From: Pseudomonas lutea
Lineage (GTDB): Bacteria > Pseudomonadota > Gammaproteobacteria > Pseudomonadales > Pseudomonadaceae
NCBI RefSeq assembly: GCF_000759445.1
Contig: NZ_JRMB01000002.1
Coordinates: 1,488,001-1,552,000, forward strand
Direction of reading: 5' to 3'
Length of the DNA stretch: 64,000 nucleotides
Below, piece after piece: positions 36,736 through 44,007 of the stretch; the first letter of the stretch is position 1, and each line of letters starts with the position of its first letter. Both the position numbers and the translations under genes were made by a program. Under the pieces are notes generated by a model that saw only the letters and a list, made by a program, of their open reading frames with translations, had not been told where the DNA came from and ran no database searches.

Positions 36736-37610
36736 AGCTACTTGGGCGATGCACAGTTGGTGATTTCGTCGGAGGTATCCGAAGAGCCACGATCTTGAAG
36801 CATTAGATTAAGGCCGATGCAGGACAGTCATTGATTGCGGCTTTACGCGTGATGACACCAGATTGCGGATGCGAGCCTGGTGATGCTACTCACCTACGCC
36901 ACACTTCATTTTATGTTGACCCATGGGAAACCGGTTAGAAAAGGCAGGTCTCTCCCTGTCTGCCTTGCACGCCACATACTCCAAGGGCTGTAACGAATCA
37001 GTGAAGGTTAGTTTTGTAGATAGGAGAAGTAAGAAACTAACCTTTTAGAACTGTTAGTTTTCTGAAATAAAATATCCTTTAAAATCAAAAGCCTAACCAT
37101 CACCCCCCATCTTTCCTAACCCACTTCTAACCTCTAAGAAACAGCCTCTACCCCCCGTCGATACTGGGTTTCAGCCCGCTTGCTAATGTCTGAGAAAAAA
37201 CTAACCCTTTTCCCGTGGCTCAACCTAGAAACGACCTCCTGATCTAGTGTTATAGGCGCGTTGCAAAAAGGGGGGGGCGTGCAGGGAACTGCAGGGTTTT
37301 TTCGTCTCCAGATCGCTCAGGAGAAGCCCGGGACGGGCCGCGTTGGAAGGGCTGCGGGGGCGTAGAAAACTAGACCTATTTAGCCCGCAGGCGTGGCGGG
37401 GGGACGACGGCGCGCGCCAGGTGAAGACGGTCCTGCCCTACCGGCGGTCGCACCAAAATGAGGCAAAAAAATGTCAGTCGGACGGCCTCACTAGCCTTTG
37501 TAGATCAGGTGTGAGCCAGGGTTGAATGGAGGGCGAGCCTGCCCCTGCTGGGCGAGAGTGTCGCGCCTTGTGTACGCGGATAGTTCTTGCAACGTATCAC
37601 CCTCAAGTAA
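36736..37610. other. Gene-free phage-type region with CTAAC repeats
   Basis: About 0.9 kb with no supported gene. AT-rich from 36990 to 37210 with seven CTAAC/GTTAG copies (separate entry), then a run of eight G at 37270-37277 and a G-rich stretch to about 37420. Open frames at 37343 and 37526 have no ribosome binding site or known domain. Position left of the early genes suggests control or replication sequences. Confidence 0.55.
37004..37211. repeat. Cluster of (A)CTAACC repeats with an 11-bp inverted repeat
   Basis: AAGGTTAGTTT at 37004-37014 is the exact complement of AAACTAACCTT at 37034-37044, 19 bases apart. Further copies: GTTAG near 37053, and CTAACC or CTAACCC near 37093, 37116, 37127 and 37201. 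Could be iterons, repressor operators or integrase arm sites. Confidence 0.6.
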
Positions 37611-37862
37611 TACATTACGGCCGTCGCTGCCAATTCAGCGACCGGGTTTGGCGACCCGAGCACGTTAGGCGCAACAGCGCCCCCTTTCACATCTGCAGGC
37701 GCTTTTTTTGTGCCCGCCGTTCTGTGTTATGGCGGCTGTGCGTGGGAGACCCTCGGGTCTGCCGGGTTCCTAACGTCCCGGTTCGCCAACCCGCGTACAG
37801 CTGCCACCCTTATCGTTTGGCGACGATCGGTAGCAGCTCCCCACTACGTTAGGAGCTCCACC
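37611..37862 (+). promoter_or_regulatory. Ash/Icd-like translated leader of the phage early operon
   Basis: Frame opens after a stop at 37608-37610 and runs without interruption into the next gene, but has no ATG/GTG/TTG before 37710. It reads GFGDPSTLGATAPP, then SAGAFFVPAVLCYGG, then AWETLGSAGFLTSRFANP. Text of this kind is familiar from P4-type Ash / Icd-like leaders before early genes of satellites and P2-like prophages, where RNA structure and leader translation control transcription. Several GC-rich inverted repeats occur (CCGGGTTTGGCGACCCG; GCGCC...GGCGC then T7). Identification rests on recalled pattern. Confidence 0.5.
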
Positions 37863-38021
37863 ATGACCGCTCTCATTCCGTCCAAAATCCGCGCACTTGC
37901 CCATCGCCGCATGGCTCTCGCCGCGCTGCACGCTGACTCCTCGCTGTCTACCCGCCTCAAGCGCTACAACCATCACATGCTCCAGGTGCGCGTTCTCGAA
38001 ACACATGGCGGTGCCCAATGA
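37863..38021 (+). CDS. Small basic phage protein (Icd-like position)
   Basis: 52 residues from ATG 37863, with TTAGGAG eight bases upstream. Starts MTALIPSKIRALAHRRMALAA; basic and helical. In frame with the leader above, so a longer product from an unusual start cannot be excluded. Sits where prophages carry genes labelled host cell division inhibitor Icd-like; no functional proof. Overlaps the next start by four bases. Confidence 0.6.
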   Translation: MTALIPSKIRALAHRRMALAALHADSSLSTRLKRYNHHMLQVRVLETHGGAQ

Positions 38022-38224
38022 GAAAGCCCTACGGCCTCACTGAAGACGATCTGTTCGATCTGGAACGGGCGCGGGACTCGCTTGCCTTGGTGCATGCACT
38101 TGCCCAACAGGCCGATCACCCTGGGCTGTACCAGCCGCAAATGCTGGCGGGCTTTCTCGACGGGATCTGCACTGATCTGAACCGCGTCATTCGCTCCGCT
38201 ACCGGCAATCAGCGCCGCATCTGA
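38018..38224 (+). CDS. Small phage early protein, unknown
   Basis: 68 residues, ATG overlaps the previous stop. Helical: LTEDDLFDLERARDSLALVHAL, MLAGFLDGICTDLNRVIRS. Resembles small helical proteins next to antirepressors in Pseudomonas prophages, but no family is assigned. Confidence 0.6.
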   Translation: MRKPYGLTEDDLFDLERARDSLALVHALAQQADHPGLYQPQMLAGFLDGICTDLNRVIRSATGNQRRI

Positions 38225-38242
38225 GAAATGAGGGGACACAAA

Positions 38243-39076
38243 ATGAATACCCAATTGATGCCCGTTCCATTCTACGGCGATACCGTGGTGCTGATACGCA
38301 AAGACGGCGAACCTTACGTAGCTATGAAGCCAGTCGTAGCCAATATGGGGCTGGACTGGAAAAGTCAGCACGCCAAGCTGGGCGAGAAATTCGGTTCAGT
38401 TATGGCGGAAATCACCACAACTGGCGTTGACGGTAAACAGTACGGAATGACCTGCCTGCCACTGCGCAAGCTCGCGGCCTGGCTCTACTCCATCAGCCCC
38501 AACAAAGTGGCGCCTGAGCTCCGCGACAAGATCGTCCAATACCAGGAAGAGTGCGATGAGGTGCTTTGGAACTACTGGAGCAAGGGCGTCGCCACTCGTC
38601 CTGGTGCGGTTACGATTGCTCAGCAGATCAGCATGTCCAAGCATCGCCTGGCTTTGATGAAAGAGCTAATGCGCAGCCGCAACAAAGTCATGCGGGAAGC
38701 GCTCGGCATCGAGATCACCCGTTTGTCGACCTCGATGGGGTTGGCGGTCCCCGATCTGGAGGGCCTCGGCCACGTCGAGCCTCCCCAGGCTGATGTCGTT
38801 GCCGAATTCTGGGCGGCGCTCCTGCAGCTCGACGCGAAGGGCGTGGCTTACAACCACTCGAAAAGACTCAATCTGATGGCCGTTAACATGCCGCACCTGG
38901 CCGAGCTATTCGCCCAACATGGCATACCGCTGGTGCTTGGCTCTGGCGTTACGACCGCGTTGAAAAACAGCGTAAACCCGCGATTCATCGACCTGAAGGC
39001 GGTGGACAGCGTAATCAGGAAGGTCACAGTGAAGTGCTGGCTGTTCGCTCAGCCGGACCTGATCAAAGCGGAGTAA
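38243..39076 (+). CDS. Phage antirepressor, P22AR N-terminal domain
   Basis: 277 residues from ATG 38243, with GAGGGG upstream; an ATG at 38228 is possible. The N-terminal ~110 residues match the P22 Ant family: PVPFYGDTVVLIRKDGEPYVAMKPVVANMGLDWKSQ, and CLPLRKLAAWLYSISPNKV. The C-terminal half (from about 125) is a separate helical domain. Such proteins bind and inactivate prophage repressors, triggering lytic genes. No matching CI-type repressor is visible in the island. Ends in a terminator. Confidence 0.82.
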   Translation: MNTQLMPVPFYGDTVVLIRKDGEPYVAMKPVVANMGLDWKSQHAKLGEKFGSVMAEITTTGVDGKQYGMTCLPLRKLAAWLYSISPNKVAPELRDKIVQYQEECDEVLWNYWSKGVATRPGAVTIAQQISMSKHRLALMKELMRSRNKVMREALGIEITRLSTSMGLAVPDLEGLGHVEPPQADVVAEFWAALLQLDAKGVAYNHSKRLNLMAVNMPHLAELFAQHGIPLVLGSGVTTALKNSVNPRFIDLKAVDSVIRKVTVKCWLFAQPDLIKAE

Positions 39077-39080
39077 ATAA

Positions 39081-39120
39081 AAAGCCCTTACCGCCTTGGT
39101 AAGCAGGCGGTAAGGGTTTT
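39081..39120 (+). terminator. Terminator after the antirepressor
   Basis: CCCTTACCGCC / GGCGGTAAGGG 11-pair stem with 10-base loop followed by TTTT. Confidence 0.85.
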
Positions 39121-39152
39121 AGGGTTCCGGCTTTATCACAGAGGAATCAAAC

Positions 39153-39392
39153 ATGAGCAGCAACTCCACACAGACCGGCGACGCCATTATGACCATCGCA
39201 ACCGAGGCCGGTGTCGCCGAGGAGATCGCGCTTACTGAGGCTGAAGCTCTTGCGCTGGCCCAATTCGTCAGCCGTCAGGGCTGGGCAGAGTTTTCGGCAA
39301 GCGCTCCCGATGATACCGGGGCCTTTTTGGTGAAACAGTCCGTCGACAAACTCCAAGACCTGATGGCCCGCGCAGGCTTTTCGCCGCGCTGA
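39153..39392 (+). CDS. Small acidic phage protein, unknown
   Basis: 79 residues; AGAGGA seven bases before ATG 39153. Acidic, Ala-rich and helical (AEEIALTEAEALALAQFVSRQG). No domain recognised. Converges with the UmuD'-like gene 18 bases away. Confidence 0.6.
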   Translation: MSSNSTQTGDAIMTIATEAGVAEEIALTEAEALALAQFVSRQGWAEFSASAPDDTGAFLVKQSVDKLQDLMARAGFSPR

Positions 39393-39409
39393 TCTGCCCA
39401 GCGAACAGG

Positions 39410-39751
39410 TCAGTTTCGGGCATGGTCCCTGAGACTGTGAGTCACGACCCCCCAAACCTCGAACTCGTCGTTTTCCATGATGTAGCGGCTTGGGTAACGG
39501 GGATTGGCTGACCTGAGAATCGGCGTTCCGCTGACTTCAAAGGAAAGCAATTTAACCATCGGCTCCCGATTCACCACGGCGATCACCACATGGCCCGCTC
39601 GCGGGTCGATCGCCTTGTCCACAATCAGAATGTCCCCGCTGTAGATCCCCACGCCTTGCATGCTGTCGCCATCCACCTTGACGAGATAGGTGCCGGCGGC
39701 TCGGATATTGAGCTGCTCATCCAGAGAGATTTTGACGTGATCGTCAATCAT
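39410..39751 (-). CDS. UmuD'-like S24 peptidase (HumD-like), SOS-linked
   Basis: 113 residues. Entirely an S24 domain: TYLVKVDGDSMQGVGIYSGD with the catalytic Ser30, and VVNREPMVKLLSF with Lys67. The 37-residue spacing equals S60/K97 of UmuD. There is no DNA-binding part and no Cys-Gly or Ala-Gly cleavage site, because the protein starts about where self-processed UmuD' starts; phage P1 HumD is a known UmuD' of this sort. No umuC partner nearby. Overlaps the upstream gene by eight bases, and a CTG-N10-CAG SOS box precedes that gene, so LexA control is likely. It could work with the host UmuC or alter the SOS response. Confidence 0.85.
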   Translation of the reverse strand: MIDDHVKISLDEQLNIRAAGTYLVKVDGDSMQGVGIYSGDILIVDKAIDPRAGHVVIAVVNREPMVKLLSFEVSGTPILRSANPRYPSRYIMENDEFEVWGVVTHSLRDHARN

Positions 39752-40022
39752 GTGAATCTTCCTTAATAGTGCCCGCCACGTCTGGAAGCCGATGACGCTC
39801 CTCAGTCATCAGCTGCTGCATCAAATGCAGGGCCGTCAGATCCCCACCGACCTCCTCGCGCCATGCCTTATGCGTGGCCTTATAAAGATGGTCGACCTTC
39901 GCAATCACCCGGCGGTAGCGCTCCACCTCCAGCACCAGGCGACGGCATTTAGCATGCTCCACCCAAATGCCCCGCAGCTCGGCTTGGGTTACTGGCTTGA
40001 AAGGAGGAAGTTCGGGAGGCAT
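39744..40022 (-). CDS. Hypothetical small phage protein, SOS operon
   Basis: 92 residues from ATG 40022 (MPPELPPFKPVTQAELRG). Longer forms starting at 40064 or 40133 are open, but they would place the SOS box inside the coding sequence, so 40022 is preferred; neither start has a strong ribosome binding site. Helical middle: EVERYRRVIAKVDHLYKATHKAW. No family recognised. Translationally coupled to the UmuD'-like gene. Confidence 0.6.
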   Translation of the reverse strand: MPPELPPFKPVTQAELRGIWVEHAKCRRLVLEVERYRRVIAKVDHLYKATHKAWREEVGGDLTALHLMQQLMTEERHRLPDVAGTIKEDSHD

Positions 40023-40037
40023 GGGTGTCGGCCAACA

Positions 40038-40053
40038 CTGGATATACAAACAG
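40038..40053 (-). promoter_or_regulatory. LexA (SOS) box
   Basis: Minus strand reads TACTGTTTGTATATCCAGTG; the CTG-N10-CAG core with outer TA/TG fits the gammaproteobacterial LexA site. It lies 16 bases before the ATG at 40022. Confidence 0.78.
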
Positions 40054-40376
40054 TATGTTTGCATAGGTGAAATTCTGCGGATAGGACCGCCCGGCGCAAG
40101 CGGCGCCGATCGCAAGCGCGACCGCATCAACATCTACGCCAAATGCGCGGCCGTTTGGCGCCGTACAGAAGCCGCCCAGCGCTTCACCGGTGAATCCACC
40201 GACGAACTGCACACATATGCACCGTGTTCAGTTGACATAGTTATTATTCGTGGTCAAATGTGTTCACGTATTCCGCAATTAAAGTGATTGCGAAAGCTCC
40301 GGTGAATCGTCCGGTGACGGTCCGTCTAAAACGATCCAAGTGGCAGTGGGAATCACTGCAAGGGTAAAAGGCAGTC

Positions 40377-41057
40377 ATGCCAAAGCTGATCGTAAAAAAC
40401 GTCGAGATAACCAAACTGTTCGCCCACCTGATGCGTCCGGTGGAGAACACTCGTTTCTACGATTCTTTGGTGAACGCTGCCAACCGGACCGATATCAATG
40501 CCGAGGCTCAGTGGGTAATGACGCCTGGCTATAGATTGCTTCGGATTGATCATCGTGAGCGGCCTTCCAGCGATGAGTTCGAAATTGCGCTGGTCAACGA
40601 TCTGCTTAAGTCGGTTGTGTACTACAACAAGGTGGTGATTGCGCCGATCAGTGACCTGAACTGTCGTCCGGCTACCCAGAATCTCGTGTGGCGCACCACA
40701 GACATTCGCCATTCGAATGTGATTCGGGAAGTTCCTCATAAGGTCTTCTTCAATTACATTCTGAGCCGGTATGACGTGATTTTGTCTGACAATCATCAGA
40801 CAGGTGAAGGCAAGTTCTTCTGGCAACGCCAGATGTCCTACGCCTTGGCGCTGGGCCTCTACGTTTATTACTACCAGATGTTGAACGCGTCGCTTCTGCC
40901 CATCCCCAATCAGGATGCGCTAGATGGCTTGGCTGACCAGCTTTGGTCTGAGGACGATGGTCAGGAATACCACCTTGCGCTGATTTCCAGGATTGCGCTG
41001 CCAGCGGCATCGTCGATTAGCATTGGAAGCAGCTCGAGTCTGAAGGTCGTCAGGTGA
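40377..41057 (+). CDS. Hypothetical phage protein
   Basis: 226 residues, AAAGG before ATG 40377. No known family. Mixed alpha/beta with aromatic-rich segments (LLKSVVYYNKVVIAPISDLN; YALALGLYVYYYQMLNA), the latter possibly amphipathic. Ser-rich tail (SSISIGSSSS). Positioned between the early genes and the leftward portal operon, where P2-type phages commonly carry accessory genes. A terminator lies 18 bases after the stop. Confidence 0.65.
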   Translation: MPKLIVKNVEITKLFAHLMRPVENTRFYDSLVNAANRTDINAEAQWVMTPGYRLLRIDHRERPSSDEFEIALVNDLLKSVVYYNKVVIAPISDLNCRPATQNLVWRTTDIRHSNVIREVPHKVFFNYILSRYDVILSDNHQTGEGKFFWQRQMSYALALGLYVYYYQMLNASLLPIPNQDALDGLADQLWSEDDGQEYHLALISRIALPAASSISIGSSSSLKVVR

Positions 41058-41074
41058 CGTGGATCTGGTCTTAA

Positions 41075-41106
41075 ACAAAAAGCCCGCCTTGCGCGGGCTT
41101 TTTTGT
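41075..41106. terminator. Bidirectional terminator
   Basis: ACAAAAAGCCCGC / GCGGGCTTTTTTGT arms around CTTGC; T-runs on both strands. Ends both the rightward unknown gene and the leftward dam. Confidence 0.88.
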
Positions 41107-41111
41107 GATCG

Positions 41112-41873
41112 CTACCAGTTGAAATAGACCAGCTCGTTGACCTCAATCCCGCCATTGCCGCCGACGGTGTGCCGGAACGGCACTTCTTTCAGCCTGAGCC
41201 CGGCGAACACCTCGCGGATGCGGGGATGATCCCCCACCGAGATCACCATTTTGCCGCGAATCGTTCGGGCCAGATCGGCCATGGCTTCGAACTGCTCAAA
41301 GCCGAAGTCTCCTACCTCGTAGCCGGCGGTGCCCCAATAAGGTGGGTCCAAGTAGAACAGCGTGTGATCGCGGTCATAGCGCCTGATGCACTCTTTCCAG
41401 TCGAGGTGCTCGACGGTCGTCCGTGCCAGGCGCAGATGGGCATCGCTCAATTTTTCTTCGATGCGCAGCAGGTTCAGCCTCGGGCCTGAAGTCGTACCCG
41501 TCCCGAACGCTCGGCTTTTCGCCCTGGCACCGAAACACAGGTTCTGCAGATAGAAGAACCGCGCCGCTCGCTGGATATCGGTGAGAGTCCGCGGGGCCTG
41601 CTCTTTGGCCCACTCGAACATGGTGCGGCTGACCAGGGCCCATTTGAACTGGCGCACGAACTCTTCCAAGTGATTCGCAACGACGCGATACAGATTCACC
41701 ACATCGCCGTCAAAGTCGTTGATCACCTCTACCCGGCTAGGCTCTTTCATGAAGAACAGAGCCGCGCCGCCGCAAAAGGGCTCGACGTAGCAGTCGTGAT
41801 CAGGGAACTCGGGGAGGATGTGTTTTGCCATGCGACGCTTGCCGCCCATCCACGGGAAAATCGGAGCAGACAT
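41112..41873 (-). CDS. Phage D12-class DNA adenine methylase (Dam)
   Basis: 253 residues, complete. FPWMGGKRRMAKHIL is the D12 SAM-binding opening, YVEPFCGGAALFF motif I, and LFYLDPPYWGTAGYE carries the catalytic DPPY. GATC is the usual target but is not proven. Read leftward 12 bases after the portal gene, so co-transcribed with structural genes; late methylation of packaged DNA against host restriction is a reasonable inference. Confidence 0.92.
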   Translation of the reverse strand: MSAPIFPWMGGKRRMAKHILPEFPDHDCYVEPFCGGAALFFMKEPSRVEVINDFDGDVVNLYRVVANHLEEFVRQFKWALVSRTMFEWAKEQAPRTLTDIQRAARFFYLQNLCFGARAKSRAFGTGTTSGPRLNLLRIEEKLSDAHLRLARTTVEHLDWKECIRRYDRDHTLFYLDPPYWGTAGYEVGDFGFEQFEAMADLARTIRGKMVISVGDHPRIREVFAGLRLKEVPFRHTVGGNGGIEVNELVYFNW

Positions 41874-41885
41874 GCTGGGTCCTTA

Positions 41886-42956
41886 TTACGGATTGAGAAG
41901 AGAGTTATCAGCGACTGGTTCGAAAGGCCGGAAGCGCACCACCTCTTCGCCCAACCAATCGTTGATCTGTTGCAGGCGGGCCTGAACGGGTTCGAGCTCG
42001 TTCATGGCCCAGATCTGGGCGGCTTCCTTGATTGAGCCGAAGCCTCCAGCGTTCTGCGGGACGATGCCCATGAGTTGCGGCGGTATGCGCAGCGCGGCCA
42101 GCATGTCGTCGCGGCTGATGTTCTTGATCGAGGCGAACTCGTCCTTTGCCGCGACTTCGCTGACGGGAATCAGCTGAATGCCGTCCTTCTTGCCGCCAGG
42201 CGCATACATGAACAGATTGCGGAAGTTGCCCGGCCCTTTTGCAGCCTTCAGCGCGCTGCGCAGGGCCGCAACGTCTGTCTCGTTCTGGGCCGCGTCGGTC
42301 ATGTACATGATGAAGCCGGCGTGACTGCCGTTGTCGTAGTACTTGCGTCGAAACAGAGTGGCGGACTCGTTCAGCAGCGCGCTTTGCAGCGCCGGGAGCC
42401 ACTCTGGAAGGCCGTAGATTTCCTGATTGATATCAGCCTCGCGCTGATGAAAAACGGTCCCCTTCTTGAACTCGTGTTCATCGCTCCACCCACGAACCTG
42501 GTAATAGGTGTCCAGGGCAACGCCGCGCCGCATGTACATGCCCAAGGCAGGCTGCAAGCCGAGCGTGCTCCGCATCATGCTGTCGCGCTTTTCGAGATAG
42601 CCGTTGCCGCACCAGAGGAAGTCTAGGGCGAACTGTTCGAACGTCTGCCGTGTGAGGAGCTTGTGAGGGATGAAAGTGCGAGCCAGCATGTTCCTTTTGA
42701 AGTTCAGCCCCGACTGCAGGAAGACGCTGGCCCTGGACGACTTCGCAAGACCATCAAGGGACATGGGCGGCTCGTACCATCGCCCGTTGAGCCAGCACTC
42801 CAGGTAATCAAGTATTCCCCGCTCATCAAGCACGGGCGTGGGATCGCCGAAAGTGAACACCTCCATCTTGCCGCCGGCCGCAGGTAGCAGATCCCCCTCG
42901 ATCGGGGGCTGGGTCACGGCGCTGGGTTGCGTGTTTCTGCTGCGTCGGTTGCTCAT
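41886..42956 (-). CDS. P2 gpQ-type portal protein
   Basis: 356 residues, near the usual 340-350, apparently intact. Family segments are readable: FLQSGLNFKRNMLARTFIPH, QFALDFLWCGNGYLEKRDS, KKGTVFHQREADINQEIYGLPEWLPAL and DEFASIKNISRDDMLAALRIPPQLMGIVP. Forms the dodecameric ring through which DNA enters the capsid. Start overlaps the terminase stop by one base (TGA/ATG at 42954-42958). No capsid genes remain. Confidence 0.93.
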   Translation of the reverse strand: MSNRRSRNTQPSAVTQPPIEGDLLPAAGGKMEVFTFGDPTPVLDERGILDYLECWLNGRWYEPPMSLDGLAKSSRASVFLQSGLNFKRNMLARTFIPHKLLTRQTFEQFALDFLWCGNGYLEKRDSMMRSTLGLQPALGMYMRRGVALDTYYQVRGWSDEHEFKKGTVFHQREADINQEIYGLPEWLPALQSALLNESATLFRRKYYDNGSHAGFIMYMTDAAQNETDVAALRSALKAAKGPGNFRNLFMYAPGGKKDGIQLIPVSEVAAKDEFASIKNISRDDMLAALRIPPQLMGIVPQNAGGFGSIKEAAQIWAMNELEPVQARLQQINDWLGEEVVRFRPFEPVADNSLLNP

Positions 42957-43861
42957 CAGTAAATCTCCATGAAGCCAGTATTCGTTGAGGTCTGGCCCTC
43001 AAGCGGTTCGTTCTGCAGTGCGTGGAAGAGCGCCCAGGCGAGATCCGCGTGTCCGGTCTCGTCGGTGCGGCCTGCGGTATAGGTGAATTGCCGGCCGCTA
43101 GCCGTGATGGTCTTGCGGATCGCCATCAACGACTGCGCCATGTCGGTCCAGCCGGCGTCGAATTCGAGGCGACCCTTGTGAATCACGTCGTATGCCTTAA
43201 GCACCAGGCGCGTCTTCACCTCGGGCGAGTAGCTGAACGTGGTGACGTTCGGAAAGAATTGGCGCACCAGCTGGGCCACGCCCGAGCCCATGCCGGTAAT
43301 GTCGACGCCGATGTAGGTGACCCAGTACCGCAGCGTGACCTGCCGGATCGCTTCGGCCTGCGCCGCGAAATCCATTCCCCGGAACTGATGGCGCTCGAGC
43401 ACGCGGAATTTACCGCCGGGCACAAGCGGCGGAGCAACAACGACCAGGCCGGAGCTGTCGCCTGTTTCCGCCGGGTCATAGCCCACCCACACCTGCCGAT
43501 CGGCAAACGGCCGCGACGCGAATGGCTTGTAGTCCTCGGACCACTCGACCCAACTGTCGACCATGCACGGCTGCAGGACGTTGAGCGGGAAGATGCTGGC
43601 CCCATCGTCGACGAACTGACACATGAGCAGATTCGCGAACGCATCCGCGTTGTATTCGAGCCGCAGCTCTTCCAGGTCGAAGAGATCGCAGCCGCGCTGT
43701 TCGGCGTCCAGGATGGTGACGATCTGACGCCAGATCCGGTCCTCGCACAGCCTGCCCTGCTGCAGCGCGTCGTGGGAAACGTCCAGATTGAGGTCAGAGC
43801 GATCTGCGGCAGTTCGGCCCAGCGCTGCCGTTAAATGAGCTGACAGACTTCCAACGGGCAA
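42956..43861 (-). pseudogene. P2 gpP-type terminase large subunit, N-terminal half missing
   Basis: Open for 301 residues, against about 590 in P2 gpP. Similarity begins around residue 22 (DLNLDVSHDALQQGRLCEDRIWRQI) and continues to the C-terminus through VWVGYDPAETGDSSGLVVV and YIGVDITGMGSGVAQLV, i.e. the nuclease domain. The Walker A ATPase half is absent. Upstream of about 43800 the sequence switches to AT-rich DNA leading to the gene at 44008. Packaging function is therefore lost. Confidence 0.9.
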
Positions 43862-44007
43862 GAGACTTCAGCAGTCATATCCGTGGAGGATTAATTTCCT
43901 AACCGCTTCCTAATTCGGAATTGAAACGGTATTGTCTGAGGCGTTAGAGACGCTACCTACAGGTTATTCGCTGTTCTTTTTAATGCCGGTTGAACTAGGG
44001 ATATTTT

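Noticed and set aside
37343..37690. Open frames of about 60 codons on both strands in the phage regulatory region
   Set aside because: No start signal; the stretch is G-rich and overlaps the Ash-like leader.
39410..39751. CI/LexA-type prophage repressor
   Set aside because: Only the S24 part is present, with no helix-turn-helix and no cleavage site, so DNA-binding repression is not supported.
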